Source: Siphonodentalium dalli
Lineage: Eukaryota; Mollusca; Scaphopoda; Gadilida; Siphonodentaliidae
Direction of reading: 5' to 3'
NCBI GenBank assembly: GCA_032622095.1
Contig: CP136069.1
Span: 39,284,194-39,348,193 of the forward strand
Length of the DNA stretch: 64,000 nucleotides
A program made the translations under genes and the position numbers. Shown here piece after piece: positions 45,250 to 58,200 of this stretch. A model generated the notes under the pieces. That model was not told the DNA's origin. It searched no databases and saw only the letters and a program-made list of their open reading frames with translations. The first letter of the stretch is position 1; every line of letters starts with the position of its first letter.

Positions 45250-45860
45250 ACAAGTCTCGTTCTTATCAGAAAACGACATGAATATATATTTCTTAAGTTG
45301 ATCGTATCGATTTAGGGATGTATTGGTTGTAATAGTACAACGTTCCAGGGGTGTACGCACATACACACACGTTGGACGAATGCAACCTTTAAATAAAAGT
45401 GATTTTTTTACGTTTTGGGGGGGGGGGGGGTGACCCGATCACCCCCTTCTTATCTTAAAACCCCAGGAAAAGTTGCTTCTTAAGTTGTGTTTTTATAATT
45501 AGTATATATCAAAGTACTTTGAGACCAAAAATTATGGATGTACGCGAAAGTGTAAACAAAAGTGAAAAATCACGTTTTGGGGTTCAGCATGGGACCCCCT
45601 TTCTTATGTGAAAACCCCAGGAAAATTCCTTTCTTAAGTTGTGTTTTCTTTATCAGTACACTTAGGAGTATCATCAAACCAAAATTCATCGGTGTACGCG
45701 TAAGTGTAAATAGAAGTGATTTTTGGCACTTTTTGGGGTTCAGCGGCCCCTAAACCCCAGGAATGCGCAACTTAAGAAATCGGTTTTTCAGAATGTTCCA
45801 TTATTGGTACCAACTTTAGGGGGTCAAACCTTTTGTACGCAAAAGTGTAAATGGAACATA
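45250..45860. repeat. Diverged ~130-190-bp tandem repeats
   Basis: Recurring blocks AACCCCAGGAAAA, TTCTTAAGTTGTGTTTT, GTGTACGCGNAAGTGTAAA and TTTTGGGGTTCAGC, spaced 133-187 bp. The first unit belongs to the end of element C. Confidence 0.65.
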
Positions 45861-46700
45861 TGCGGGCTCCCGAACTATTATGGTCCCTCTCGGTTCCGTT
45901 TCAACGTTCTGCCAATTTCTTTTCAAAAACATGGCCAGAACCACAAAAGACGTTTTCTCACAATTCCACACTGCATACTTTAAAATGAAATGTTCATGAC
46001 TCATAATGTACTGTGACAATTCGATTAACTAACATGTCTAATAACCAAGTGAGTCACACTTTGCTACCTTTTCAGAGCATTATGTTCCGAATATATGTGA
46101 AAATCAACTTTTTACCCAATTTATTTGCCATTTTGGAAGCAATCTTGAGTAATGTGGTCATTAAACACCTTATTGTGACACATTTAAGATAGATCAAACC
46201 AATAAACACCTTTCGAACTAAGATAGTTACATTTTTCTTGAAAAAAAAGGTTCAAACATGAGAAGAGACTTTTTGCCGATATATATGTCAAGTTTGTGAG
46301 AGTAAAATCCAATATTCCCCAGTAATGTCTTTTTTACAAAAGTAACAATTAACCAAAGTGCATCAAGCATATTTAGTTTTCAATGTATAGAAGGCAGAAT
46401 ATCCAATTGTATTTATCAACGTGCACAACGCGTAAGCGATTGCAGGGCACACTGGGGTAATATCTACCATTTTCAATATTTTGGCGCCCATTTTGGTGGC
46501 CATTTTGAGCCAAAGTAACAACTTTTGTTCCTATGAGTTGGAATATCGATGGGTAATGGTATGCCTCACTTACATCCACAGTTCTGCTCATTCCTTGTTG
46601 AAATATGTATAGAAACCCAATTACTTTTTTTTGTGAAATTTAATACCGCGTTCTGTAAAATCTAAATGTTTAGGGATCGGAAGAGGCTAGGAACCCAAGA

Positions 46701-49620
46701 ATTGCTTTTCTCATTACCCCAATTATCACAACCCAAAAGGGTTGTTTTACGGTATTGCGTAAGCGACGCAAGTATAGTTGTGACGTCAGTAATTTCTATA
46801 CCCCATCAATATGAAAAAATAGTTTTTACATCCGGGCGATTCAGACCTATGGGGCCCTATGGTGGCCGCCATGTTGGAATAGAATTGACAAATTAATAAA
46901 ACGAATTTATTTTTCTTCTTCGATCAGCCTCCCCATAGCAACACTATTAAATTTGAAACACAAAATCAACCTTATTCAAAATTAAATGCTTAATGTGGAT
47001 TTAGCTGACACGGGCGCATAGCATTCGGCAAACCTCGCCAGATTCCGTACCGTTAAAGTTGGAAAATTACGTCACCTGGCAGGCCATAGCAACGTTGGAA
47101 ATGATGACGTAATTTCTTTACAAAATGGTGGCGCTCTCTTATTTGCGAAATTTGAAATTGAATTGCTTGTTATTGTTATCGCTCGTATTTTAAATGTACA
47201 ACGGTATCACAGCACGTAAGCGTTAAGAACAAACGAGAAAGCACAAGCGAAGATAGCACAACGAGCCCATTACTGGAATGACTTTAGAGTCAAAGCAGTC
47301 AAAAGAAGAAGAAGAACAACAACACTAGAACTTGTTTTGAACTTGGAAGTTTAAAAGTGAAAATCAGTCAGTCGGAAAGAAACTCAATGACGAATCTGTG
47401 ACTGAAAAAAATATGAAAATGATGGTCACTGGAGTGAAATGTGGACTGGTCTGTGCAGACTGATCACCACGGCGATTTGACTTGTTCTGTTATTCTTCAA
47501 TTTTAAGTCTGTTTTCGCCTGGACTGGTTAGACTTACTCTTAGTCTTAGAGTTGCAACTGCAAGTGCAAGCGGCAAATTGTTCAGTCTACTAACTACTTC
47601 TCTAAATAGTAAATTTAATGGTTAATATCTAACACTGTCAGGTCAAGCCTCAACTTGGGTCAAGGAAATCAGAAAATGGACATTTTAGAGCTGACTGATA
47701 ATGATTTACTCATTTACTCAGTATAGACAGTATAGTTCAGTCATGAACCGTTTGAACGTAGCGCGTAGCTGGAACTTGTGGAAGCAGTATTCGGTGAAAG
47801 CGGTCATGTGGCCTTCTAATCTAATAATATTAGGATTGTATTAGTCAATTTAGTGATTACAGATTAGTAAATTTAGTTATCAACAGCCAAACCCACTCAC
47901 TGTGAATGTGACTCAGGTCAAAATTCAATTCTAGCCATCTACAGAGCAGTCAACACACAGATGTAACAAACATGTAAAGCCCAGTGAATTGGTGACTAAC
48001 AAAGTGAGTCGTTTATCTTATTGTTGAGTGAAGGGAAAAAAGAACATCTCCCAATCCCACTTGGTCTCGGCACACTGCATAGTTCATGCAGTGACTGGTG
48101 ATATGATATGCTTCTGGGCCAACTTTCCCTCTGTGTGTATGAATTCTGTTTCCTGTGATGGACACATCAAGTTAAATATAATAATTATAATGCACGGTGA
48201 TTAGTTTTAGCATTCTCACATATTAAATAATTCATTATTTTAACACTGTGTTCTCGATTTAAACCTAAAGCATTAAGCGGGAGCTTGACCAGCATGGCTA
48301 GCATATATATTAACTAGTGGCTATTTGTGGAAAAATTATTAAATATAGCCCTGCGTACTTGCTATTGTCGACTTGACACATTGGGATTGGAATAATATGT
48401 ATGCTAAATATAATAATTCCAGGCCAACTTAGTTGAACTGTCACGACATTCTTGTTATACATGTACATGACTAATGAGGCAATCATATAAATGTTTAATC
48501 TAGTAGCATTTTCTCAGACCATGCCATGAATATCTATGTATCTATGCCCATCAAGAATGATATATTCCACCAGTACAAAGTTTTTGCTGTTTCTATAGGG
48601 AAGTAACTAGTACAGTTAATAAATTATGAAGTACCTGAAGATCCAACTTTGAAATGGCAAGATTTAAATGACTTTGTGGTGGATTTTCCTTTGCGTCCCT
48701 TATACTAATCGTCTAATGTCAATGGGCAATTATTAAAATGTTTATATACTATCAGATGCCTAACAATAGTGTCAGCATGTGCCGCATGATTAGTAATTTC
48801 AGATAAAATTCTCAACGATCATTAAGTTTTTTCGCATAGAGACATATATAGAATTAAATTGAAATAGAATTAAATAGAATTAAATTTCCATCAATATTGT
48901 TAATTTCAGTCAGGTCTCCGCTATCACTATTATTGACCATCACAATGCTTAAGGCATCTGAGAGTACGATATAAGGTCACAAAAGTCACGAACAAGCATG
49001 CAATCTCGAGCTGGGACCACCCTTAATACTTGTTTCTCATCATCTACTTCACAGAAGGGGTCACCCCTAAGTAGTAACCGTATAGGAAACACACCGAACA
49101 TACCACTATTGCACAATGACATCAGTTTGTTTGATCTAAATTATTTAGCCCCAAAACAATAGTCATTTGGCAAATTATCTCATTCTTTTTCGAAGTGCCT
49201 GTCATCTACTGAATTTGGATCCTACCAGGGCCATAAATTATGTCTCATTGAGTCATTGTGTCCCATCCATGTAAATCGCTGAAAGTCAAGCATACATAAA
49301 CCTCTAATAAATCCGATGTGGCTATGTGAAATATGCAATAAATCCCCGTTTTCATAAAAATGTATTCAGTATTATATGTAAATTTATCCAATAAAGATAT
49401 TTTTCCCTTGAAGGTCCTCAATCCGGATCAATAGTCCCCATATCATCAGATTCCAACAACAAGAAGATTGTTTGAAATGCCGCTTCAGTTGACAGAATTA
49501 ATTGTTCGAAAAATAATGCTAACTGCAGTCAATTATGGCACAAAATTGACAAAAACCTGTAATTTATCAACTTTTTGCTCAACGAATATTGCTGGTTTGT
49601 CAAACATCTGACACACACAA
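46701..49620. other. No gene seen
   Basis: Mostly single-copy-looking AT-rich DNA without frames longer than ~60 codons after 46900. TGACGTCA-like words occur (46780-46790) but nothing marks a promoter. Confidence 0.5.
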
Positions 49621-49629
49621 AAAAAACCA

Positions 49630-50822
49630 GTTGATTTTAAAGTTATCCATCTCCATCTGCAATTTGGTCAGAGAAAGTATTCTCGTCTGCTGTTGGCTGG
49701 GCCACGTAAAATTAAAATGATAGATTTTAAAAATCGGTATCTGATCACTCTGAGCTTTGATGTTGTGGGTTCCTCGACTTGAATCAAATATTTTTCACCT
49801 CCGAAGTCAAGGAAATAGTAATCTGCGAGGGTTAATTCGGATTGAGTACCTTTAAGATTGCAAAAACTAAATTAAATAATTTTGCCTTGAAAATTGGTTG
49901 CTTGGCCAGATTCAACCTTCACCTGATGATTGCATTTTGAAGAAATATAGTAACATGTGCTATATGGCTAATATCTCTTGACTGGCGCCATGGACATTGG
50001 TCTGGAAATTAGAGAAATGTTAGAGGCAATATCTCACTCTGACCCATGTCTAACTGTGGCCCACATTCCCACATTCCTCTATATCTGGTGCTGCAACATA
50101 TTCTCGTGCAAATAGGTTTATTTGTACCTAAATATTCACATATGTTCATATATTTTTTATTTATTTAAATTTGTTTAAATAAAAATTTAGAAAAACTAAC
50201 GCCATTATACACTCTGCCAGGGCACCATGAGTCACCACACCAAATTTCGTTGAAATCTGAGCACCAATATTAACAAAGACATGTTGGTCTCAACTTTACT
50301 CCAGTCTTATATATGTATATATAAACAGTCCCATGAAACATGTATACATTTATTGATGGACGTGTCATGGGCTCTTCATACTGGATCGGGTTCATTATTT
50401 CGAAGGTTCCATATTCCGAAGGGTCGCTATTCCAAAGGTTCTTATTCAGAAGGTTCGCTATTCTGAAGGTATGCTATTCTGTAAAGAATACCGAGTAATT
50501 CGGCACTTAACCAGTGCTATGATAATACTCTGATAATGCACACGAAATGCTATTCTGGGCGTATTTAACCAGAAAAGATGGACAACTCTAATACCAAGTA
50601 GTTATTATTACCACGATTTGACAGTTATCCATCTTTATCTGGAAGACCGCCCGTTTGACCTCGTCCTGGCACAATTAGGCCCAGAAACAATAAAAATAGC
50701 AAACATCGATATCTAATTACTCTGAGCTTTGATGGGTGGGTTCGACACTAATAAAATATTTTTTCCCACCGAAGCCAAAGAAAGAGTAATTTAGCAGCGT
50801 CTTATCGGATTGCGTACCTTTA
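49630..50822. repeat. Two diverged direct copies of a ~210-bp repeat
   Basis: 49630-49855 and 50620-50822 share AGTTATCCATCT, ACTCTGAGCTTTGATG, ATATTTTT.NCACCNCCGAAG and GATTG.GTACCTTTAAG in the same order. The DNA between shows no gene. Confidence 0.65.
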
Positions 50823-50945
50823 AGTTATTTCCTTCATAAAAAGAGTCTTATAAAAACCTTCTGAATATTGCGGAATATAGAGAACCTTGGGAATAGCGAA
50901 ACTTCGGTATAATGAACCTTGGGAATAGCAAACCTTTGGACATAG
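50395..50945. repeat. Inverted clusters of an AAGGTTCGCTATTC motif
   Basis: 50395-50480 has about five tandem copies of GAAGGTTC.NTATTC. 50842-50945 has about four copies of the complement (GAATAGCGAACCTT). They flank the second ~210-bp repeat, forming a possible small foldback unit. Confidence 0.6.
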
Positions 50946-52340
50946 AGTGACATGCCGCCGTCCTATGGCCCATACGCACTGGCGTGATCGTATATCCCAA
51001 GTTGGCCAGAAATACAGGCACTCCTATGAAACATACATTTATCATTTTATAGATGGACGTACGTGTTTTGGGTTGTCCATACGTACTGACGTAATCATAT
51101 TAACTTAGTATAAAAATACAAAAATAAGGTCACAATCCTCAACCAGTTCCAATAGTAGAAACTGATATAGAAGATATTAGTGAAAATACGTCATATTTCC
51201 ACTTCCGGTGGCCATTCTGGCGGCCATTTTAAATAAATGAAATTTATTCATACATAGAGATAAGGAGTACTCAATTATCAATATAACGACATATCGCACC
51301 ACTTAACACCTCATAAACTCCATGAGTGATTGCGAATTAAAATTTGGCAGGTGAGATAATCAATTTTGGCGGCTATCTTGGATTCAATGGCCTCGAAACA
51401 CGTGACCATTGACTACCTATATCCTATATACATCCATGTGCTAGTGGAATGTTATAGAAAACTGCCCTGGCCTATGTCCTCGTGGAAAATCATGAAAACA
51501 TCGGTATTGTTCATAGTTTAATTACGTTGTGAATGCGTAAGTTCATGCACACACTGTACTTTTTCAGATATATCTTCAAAATAGAAGAAAAAAATATATA
51601 ATCGGTGTCACTTTAAGAAAAATATCGAGTCAGGTGCCCATATAACGCTATCAGCGTAGACACTTATTATATACAGTTCGAATAAAACTGAGTTTGAAAA
51701 GATACATATAGTTTTAGTATTAATTTTGGGATAAATACCAATAAAGATTTTATCGCAAAAAATCACAGTAGTTTGTTGAAAATCGTTATAAAATGAAAAA
51801 GCCCCCAGTTATCTGCAGATATAATATATCATATCATATCACACATTTCTTGAATAGCGCACATATCACCGAAGTTTCATGATAGCACGTGGAAATGAGG
51901 TCTCGTCCATTATGGGATTGTAGGGGCTGACAGACCTAAATCCAGAAAGCAAATTAAAACAGATCTATGTTCGACAAGGTCTGTCTCATTCCGTTCCGCG
52001 GTGAACGAAATTTTGTTTCGTTCCGGTGTTTCGTTTCACTTTTTACTTATTCGAATCCGGTTTATGTGATGTGACGCTGGGAGAGCTTGGGAAAATGTTG
52101 AAGGTTAGTTTTGATGTCACTGTGAAAAGCTTACTTTCATTAAATTCCACAAATGTAATAATATGCAATGGGGATCAAGAATCAGAGTATCTCATACACA
52201 ACATTTTCCTATTCATTACTATTGTGCATTTGATCAATTTAGCTAAGAAATATTGTATAGAACTTTAATGACATCCTTATTTCGCGCATTCTGAATTTCT
52301 GGCATTGCAATTTGCATGATGAATTGATGTTCACATAAGA
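50946..52340. other. No gene; a foldback-arm fragment at 51150-51400
   Basis: 51120-51230 matches the arm of element C (ACCAGTTCCAA, CACTTCCGGTGGCCATTCTGG). 51290-51390 matches 37500-37600 inverted. The remainder shows nothing. Confidence 0.5.
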
Positions 52341-52477
52341 AATAAACAGCGGTTTCAATGTGGTCATGGGATTTTGACCGCGAGAAAAAATCAGCAAACT
52401 GCATGAACCCCATGCGGAGTTTGCTGATTTTTTTATCGCTGTCAAAACCCATGACCACGTTGAATCCGCCGTTTATT
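52341..52477. mobile_element. Hairpin MITE
   Basis: Arms AATAAACAGCGGTTTCAATG ... and complement ATAAACGGCGGATTCAACG, with further pairing of TGGTCATGGG and TCAGCAAACT. Near-complete stem of ~60 bp per side. No TSD resolved. Confidence 0.6.
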
Positions 52478-53892
52478 ATTTATATTTATATACTTAAATT
52501 CATTTAATATCATGAACTAGGATTGTCTGTCTTTCCCACTATTTATTCATCTATTTAAATGAACGCATGGAGTCGGATCAGTTCAGAAAGTGCGAATCCT
52601 CGTTTTTTGGAAAACCAAACATTTTGAGAATCCGTTCGAGAATAACGGAAAAAAACGCAATTTCACAGTTTCGTATACACTGTTACACACATGACAAACT
52701 GTCTTGTTTAGCTAGTAACTAATGTAGACGTTTTGATTTCAAGAATGATAACTGAAACTAACAATTAAGTTTCGGCTGTGGATAAGAAATCGACAACCCG
52801 CCGTTCTACCATAATGATATATTTGTGAGGTTGGGGGAATATTTGTAGTGGTAAGGAAAATGATAAGTAACGGGATTTTTGAACATCAACGTTCAGTAAC
52901 ACCGGGCAACAACACTGATTATAGACCAAAATAAATTTCTTGCCAAATTCGGACGTACTATATATATATAGATACTCAAGCAGTCGGCAATGTCCGACAA
53001 TCCCCGGTCATTTCCTTGACCAATGTGTTCATAAACCTATGAACGACATTGGAAGTGACGTCACGTTGCATTCATAGGTTTATGAACGCATTGAATACGG
53101 GGGCGTGTCTACCGTAATGCTATGGGGGAATCGGAGGAGATGTTAGGTGTAATAAAAAATTGTAAATATACAAGTTTGACAGTGACAGTGAAACTGGTTC
53201 ATATCTGGGAAATGTAAAAATTCAGCTACAGCTTACATTTGTGAAGGTGCAATAGCTGAAATCAGCTATCCTAGTTGAATTCAGCTATTTGTACTGTTGA
53301 CCGCAGAATCGGGGGGGGGGGGGGGGGGAATTAATGATCATCAAAATTGCAAAAACGGGCTACCAGTACCAATCTTCGTGTCAGAACTTCAATGTCTTCA
53401 TGTATATCCATGTGCTATCTCCACATTTTCATTTTTGTGGGAAATTGAGTTTAAAATTTCCCCCCCCCCCCCATGTTCTCACTCTGTTTTGGAAGATACC
53501 GGTAGTACATAGCTGGTGTAAAAATACTATTATATAATGATTTTCGAGACAAAACATATGATATTTTGGGTGTAATCACGAGAAAACACTTTGGAGATGG
53601 AATAATTTGTGTAAATTGATACATTTTAGAAAACACGTTTATTTTAAATGGTTAATTTTCCAAGGCACATGGGGAAGACGAGGACTTCCCCATCTGAAGA
53701 AATATGGTAAATTTCATTCGTTGTTAAATTTGGAGTAGTCTTATACAGTAATCTTGGTATCTGACCGAGTTCTAATTTTTATCAGAATATCCTGACCAGG
53801 TTGCGATCCCTTGTACAGGTACATGTATGCTTGCATGAGAGACCTGTAGGCTACCGACTTCCCCTTCTCAGCTACCGACCTTGACCTTCTAA
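52478..53892. other. No gene seen
   Basis: Contains a short hairpin at 53021-53093 (TTCATAAACCTATGAA / TTCATAGGTTTATGAA) and a G-run near 53310. No coding support. Confidence 0.5.
53021..53093. repeat. Short palindrome
   Basis: CAATGTGTTCATAAACCTAT pairs with ATAGGTTTATGAACGCATTG around a TGACGTCA-containing loop. Confidence 0.6.
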
Positions 53893-53961
53893 GCCAGTGC
53901 ATTCTCTTATATATGCCTGGCTCCCTATGGGAGACTCGCATATAGAAGAGAATGCACTGGC
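53893..53961. repeat. Hairpin related to the palindromic arm at 36983
   Basis: GCCAGTGCATTCTCTTATATA ... complement, a single-copy relative of the arms inside the TTAA MITE at 36842-37234, with a different loop. AAAGGGTTAACCCTTTT lies 45-60 bp downstream. Confidence 0.65.
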
Positions 53962-54688
53962 ACATGATCTTTAATATTGCACCAGTGTACCGGTAGCTCC
54001 CATCATGAAAGGGTTAACCCTTTTGGTGAACAGAACAACATATATGTCGCCGTATGGTTCGCAAGTGGAACGACACATATGTCGTTTCAGGAAGTGTCAT
54101 TTTTATGTTGACATAACTTCAATTAATCATCTGATTTATAAATGAATTGTATAGGAGATATTTTGATTAATATTATGTCCCAATGTAAAGTGCAATAGAT
54201 TATGATAGCCAGGCCTTAAAATCCTTTCAATTTGCAAGAATCGATTCTGATTCTTGTATGAATTTTAAGCCCTGTGATAGCACAATTAAACAGAAAATAC
54301 ACATCAATTAAAAAAAATTATTGGACCCTTTTGACCCAAATTTGTTAATAATTATTGCTATGGTGTTGATGTTAAACTCATGCACGACGTCGTGTATATG
54401 ACGCTATAAATGCTCTCCAAAGGGTCAAAGAATGTTTTGTGGTGTATAATGAAGAAATAAAACATAAAATTGCAACAGGACGTGATTTTAATTGAATTTT
54501 GATGACATATCGAGCGTAAAACTAGAAAACAGTGTGGTGATCGCGAAATTCAGCTTGGCACTAGTATTTCGTCATTTACAGTTACAGGCAAACCTATTTA
54601 CTGAGAACAATGGAGGGCAACAGAGAACAAGTTTTAAAATGCCATAAATTGGATTTCTTGTAATTCAGATGTTTATAGTAAACAGAAT

Positions 54689-54832
54689 AATCGCTTGGTT
54701 GAAGTGGTGATATGAAATAATTCAAAAGAGGCAGGGACTATTTTATACACTTGAGTGCAATGCGCTCTCGTGTTTATGAAATGTCCCTGTCTTTCATCAA
54801 TTATTTCATGTCACCAGTTTAATCCAATGATT
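54689..54832. mobile_element. Hairpin MITE
   Basis: Arms AATCGCTTGGTTGAAGTGGT and complement (AATCATTGGATTAAACTGGT), inner AGGCAGGGAC / GTCCCTGTCTT. Typical foldback MITE of ~144 bp. Confidence 0.6.
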
Positions 54833-55228
54833 ACTCTCTATTTTTAAATTCTTTTGAAATTCATGGACAATTCCACTATTTGTCAATTGTTGTGGTGGTA
54901 TTAAATTGTTGTTTTTATTTGTTTCCCCCTCCTGCATCTACTTTTTTCAACCCAATTATTTGTATAAAACCAGGCTATTTTATTGCTGTGACCTTAGTGG
55001 GGATAACAAAAAAAGCAAAACATAATTATTATTTTTTGACAAACATCTTTTTTGTTTTGGGTAGGGAAATCCCGTGCATTGGGACTATATAATTAATGGG
55101 TCCCTCTGCGGAGTTCATATTCTGCGATTCATTTTGATTTTACGATATTACAACTATGCACGTGTTCACATTTCCAGCCAAAATTCAATTATATTTTATA
55201 ACACGTTGGCTAAACTGTTCTATAGCAG
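54833..55228. other. No gene seen
   Basis: AT-rich. The longest frame (54880-55092) has no family resemblance and no splice context consistent with the transporter. Confidence 0.45.
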
Positions 55229-58200
55229 CGGTCGTCACTATAGTCTGGTCGATAAACTCAAATTTTAGGGTCAACCTAGAAAAAATTCGGACTAAGTTGG
55301 TTTTTATACCATTTTGAAGAGGAAGCTCTCCTCTATAACATATCCAAAATCCGCTAAAATCTGCTTTGAGCATTGTTTGTAATTCAAAATGGCGTCCAAG
55401 ATGGCTGCCATTTTCTTATAAGTCAGCTTGATGCAATTATAGTGAGAATATCTTGTCATATGTATACACATGTATACATTTTTGTGAGGCTAAGACACAA
55501 CGTCACCTTTATGTGCCAAAATTGGAACTCCCCGTCCAAGATGGCCACCAAAATGGCGACCGGAAGTGGATTTTTTACGTATTTTACTAATACCTTTAAG
55601 ATAAGTTTATGTGGTTTGGAACTGGTTGAGAATTGTGACTTTATTTTGTATTTAGCATGTTAACTGTCCATTGGAGAAATGAAATATGCTATTCGTGGGG
55701 TCCACACCCCTTCCGATCACTCAAAATTTGATTTTACAAAACGCGGTATAACACTTCTCAAAAGATCCCCATTGGGATTCTGGTCACATTTCATCAAGAA
55801 GTGGGAAGAACTGTGCATTGTAAGTGATGCATTCTATATCTTATTGATATTCGAACCCAATGGTACCAAAATTGTCACTTTGGCTCAAAATGGCCGCCAA
55901 AATGGCTGCCAAAATATGGAAAATGGTAATTATTATCCCAGCATGCCATGCAGCCGCTTACATGTTGTGGTGATGCTCACAATTGACTATTCTGTCTTAT
56001 ATACATTGAATACCAACATTTTTATGCACCTTGATTAATTTTTACTATTTACTATCCTGAAATTACCAGAATTATGGGATTTTTCTATCACAAACAGCAT
56101 CAAACTCGGCAAAAAATCACTTTTCATGTTTGGACCATTTTTTACAAGTAAAATAGAACTATCTTTAGTATCAAAGGTTATTTTTATTTTGATATGCCTT
56201 AAATATGTCATAGTGTGGTTTTTTAGACAATATTACTCAAGATGACTTGCAAAATGGCAACCAATTTTATGAAAAGTTTATATTATTAAAATTATTCTTT
56301 GCTGTTCCGAAATGGTAGCAAATTGTGACGACTTTGGTTATTAAACATGCTACTTAATCAACTGACAACTAAATCTTATATTATATTTGTCCCAGCACCT
56401 TATGAGGCACGACAAATTCATTTTTAGGGATGCAGTATGGATTATGCCGAACACCTCTTTTGGGATTCTGTCCATGTTTTTTAACGGAAACGGACAGAAC
56501 GTTGAAACTGAACTGAAAGGGATCATATTATGTGGCTACTCTGGCCCATTGGCATCAAAATTGATTAACTTATAAACTATTGTCAGGGAAACCGTTTTCT
56601 TCACATTGCATATAAAACACAATTAATGTGGAGAACACTCTGATCATATTACCTCTATCGATTAACATATCCTTGAGTTATTGTGGAAAGCGATAGTCAC
56701 CCAAAGGTGCACCAGTACAAATCACACATGAGCATGCAGTTACTCCATATATACATGAACACCACATAAATGGCCATGTGCCACTCGCTGTATAGACATA
56801 CACATCACCCATCACTACATACATGAACATAAAGTATCCTCTTGTATACCTATTCGCCTCACCGTAGGCCATACAGTCACTCCATGTATATTTATTTGCC
56901 ATGTGCATAGCTATATAGCCACTAAAGATATACATATACACCTCACTCCTGGTATACCTGTACCTGTTCTCTACATCCATGTTCATACATCACTTCTTGT
57001 ATACCTATTTGCCTCACCAGTTGTCATACAGTCTCACTCCCTGTATATATAAATATATGCGACACCCGTGGCCATATAGCCACTCAAGATATACATATAC
57101 ACCCAACCCAAAACCATAGAGTCACTCCAGGTATATACATATACATGTATACCTCACCAATGGCCTTACAGCCCTTCTAGATATATCAATGTCCCGTACC
57201 GCGCATATACACCTGGCCCATGACAATTCAGCCTCTCGCTGTATTCGCATAAACCACATTCGTGATCATAGTTACTCCTTGTATATCAATTCACCCCGCC
57301 GTTAATGTTGCCATACTGTCAATCCCTATATACATATTGGCCGTGCCATGGCCATATAGTCACTCATGATATACATATACACCTCACTCATGATCACAGC
57401 ATCACTCTATGTGTATATATATACCTCATCAATGGCCATACAGCCCTTCTAGATATACAAATACACCGCACATACGGTCATTTGTACACTTCAGACTTGC
57501 ATATACAGCTCAACCGTGAAAATTCAGCCACTCGCTGTATACTTTAATATACACCCTCTCCATGAGCATTCAGCTATTCACTGTATGCTTGTACACACCA
57601 CCAATGACAATACAATAGGCCCTACATATAAACATATACATCCCACCATCACCATGAGGTCACTCTCTATATACACTATCCACCAATGGTCATCAAAAGT
57701 GTACTCCAGGTATGCATATACACTTCAACAATGACCGTGCAGTCATTCCATGTACACATATACACATTGCCCATATAAACCATACAACCACACCCTATTT
57801 ATACATACACCCATCCATTACCATACATCCAACATATGTATACATATACACTCATCCATGACAATACAGCCACCAATGTACATTTGTACAGCCCACCCCT
57901 GACCACACAACCACTCCATGTATACATACAGTACAGTGTAGCTGCTCTCGTTATGCCCATACACCACTCCAATGACCAGACAGCCACTCAATGTAAACAT
58001 GTTCACCTCACACATCTCCATACAGCTACTCCTTATATACCTATACATCTCACCATGGACACCCCATCCATGACCATATAATCACACATTGTATAACTAT
58101 TCACATCATTCATGAATACAATAACTCCATGTACACCTACTCACCTCGCCTATGACCATACAGCCAACAGACATGCACACTATATTAAGTTGATCAATGT

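Larger units (their letters stand above)
38440..45405. mobile_element. Foldback element C with inverted satellite halves (~7 kb)
   Basis: The left arm 38440-39985 is complementary to the right arm 42295-45405 once the 1,647-bp insertion at 43253-44899 is removed. Outer ends share CACTTTTATTTA and CGTCCAACGTGTGTG. The satellite also switches orientation: 39985-41610 reads as the complement of 41700-42295, with the core segment at 41620-41700 in the middle. The whole is one giant imperfect palindrome. The left terminus has a 100-bp direct duplication (38491-38590, 38591-38690). Arms have many AAAATGGCNGCC motifs. No transposase. Confidence 0.65.
37600..46700. mobile_element. Outer foldback element B, interrupted by element C
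   Basis: The left arm 37620-38060 matches the right arm 45880-46200 in inverted orientation (shared AAAGGTGTTTATTG, CAAGATGGCTTCCAAAATGG and GTGACTCACTTGGTTATTA). Left satellite 38080-38440 follows the left arm, with an ~85-bp internal duplication. Element C (38440-45405) sits between satellite and right arm. The right arm extends further (to ~46700) than the left, so the left end looks truncated. No ORF of note. Confidence 0.5.

Noticed and set aside
54880-55092. 70-aa hydrophobic frame as the missing transporter exon
   Set aside because: Although a phase-1 acceptor is possible near 54971, the sequence lacks the YDxTG-type motif and a donor.
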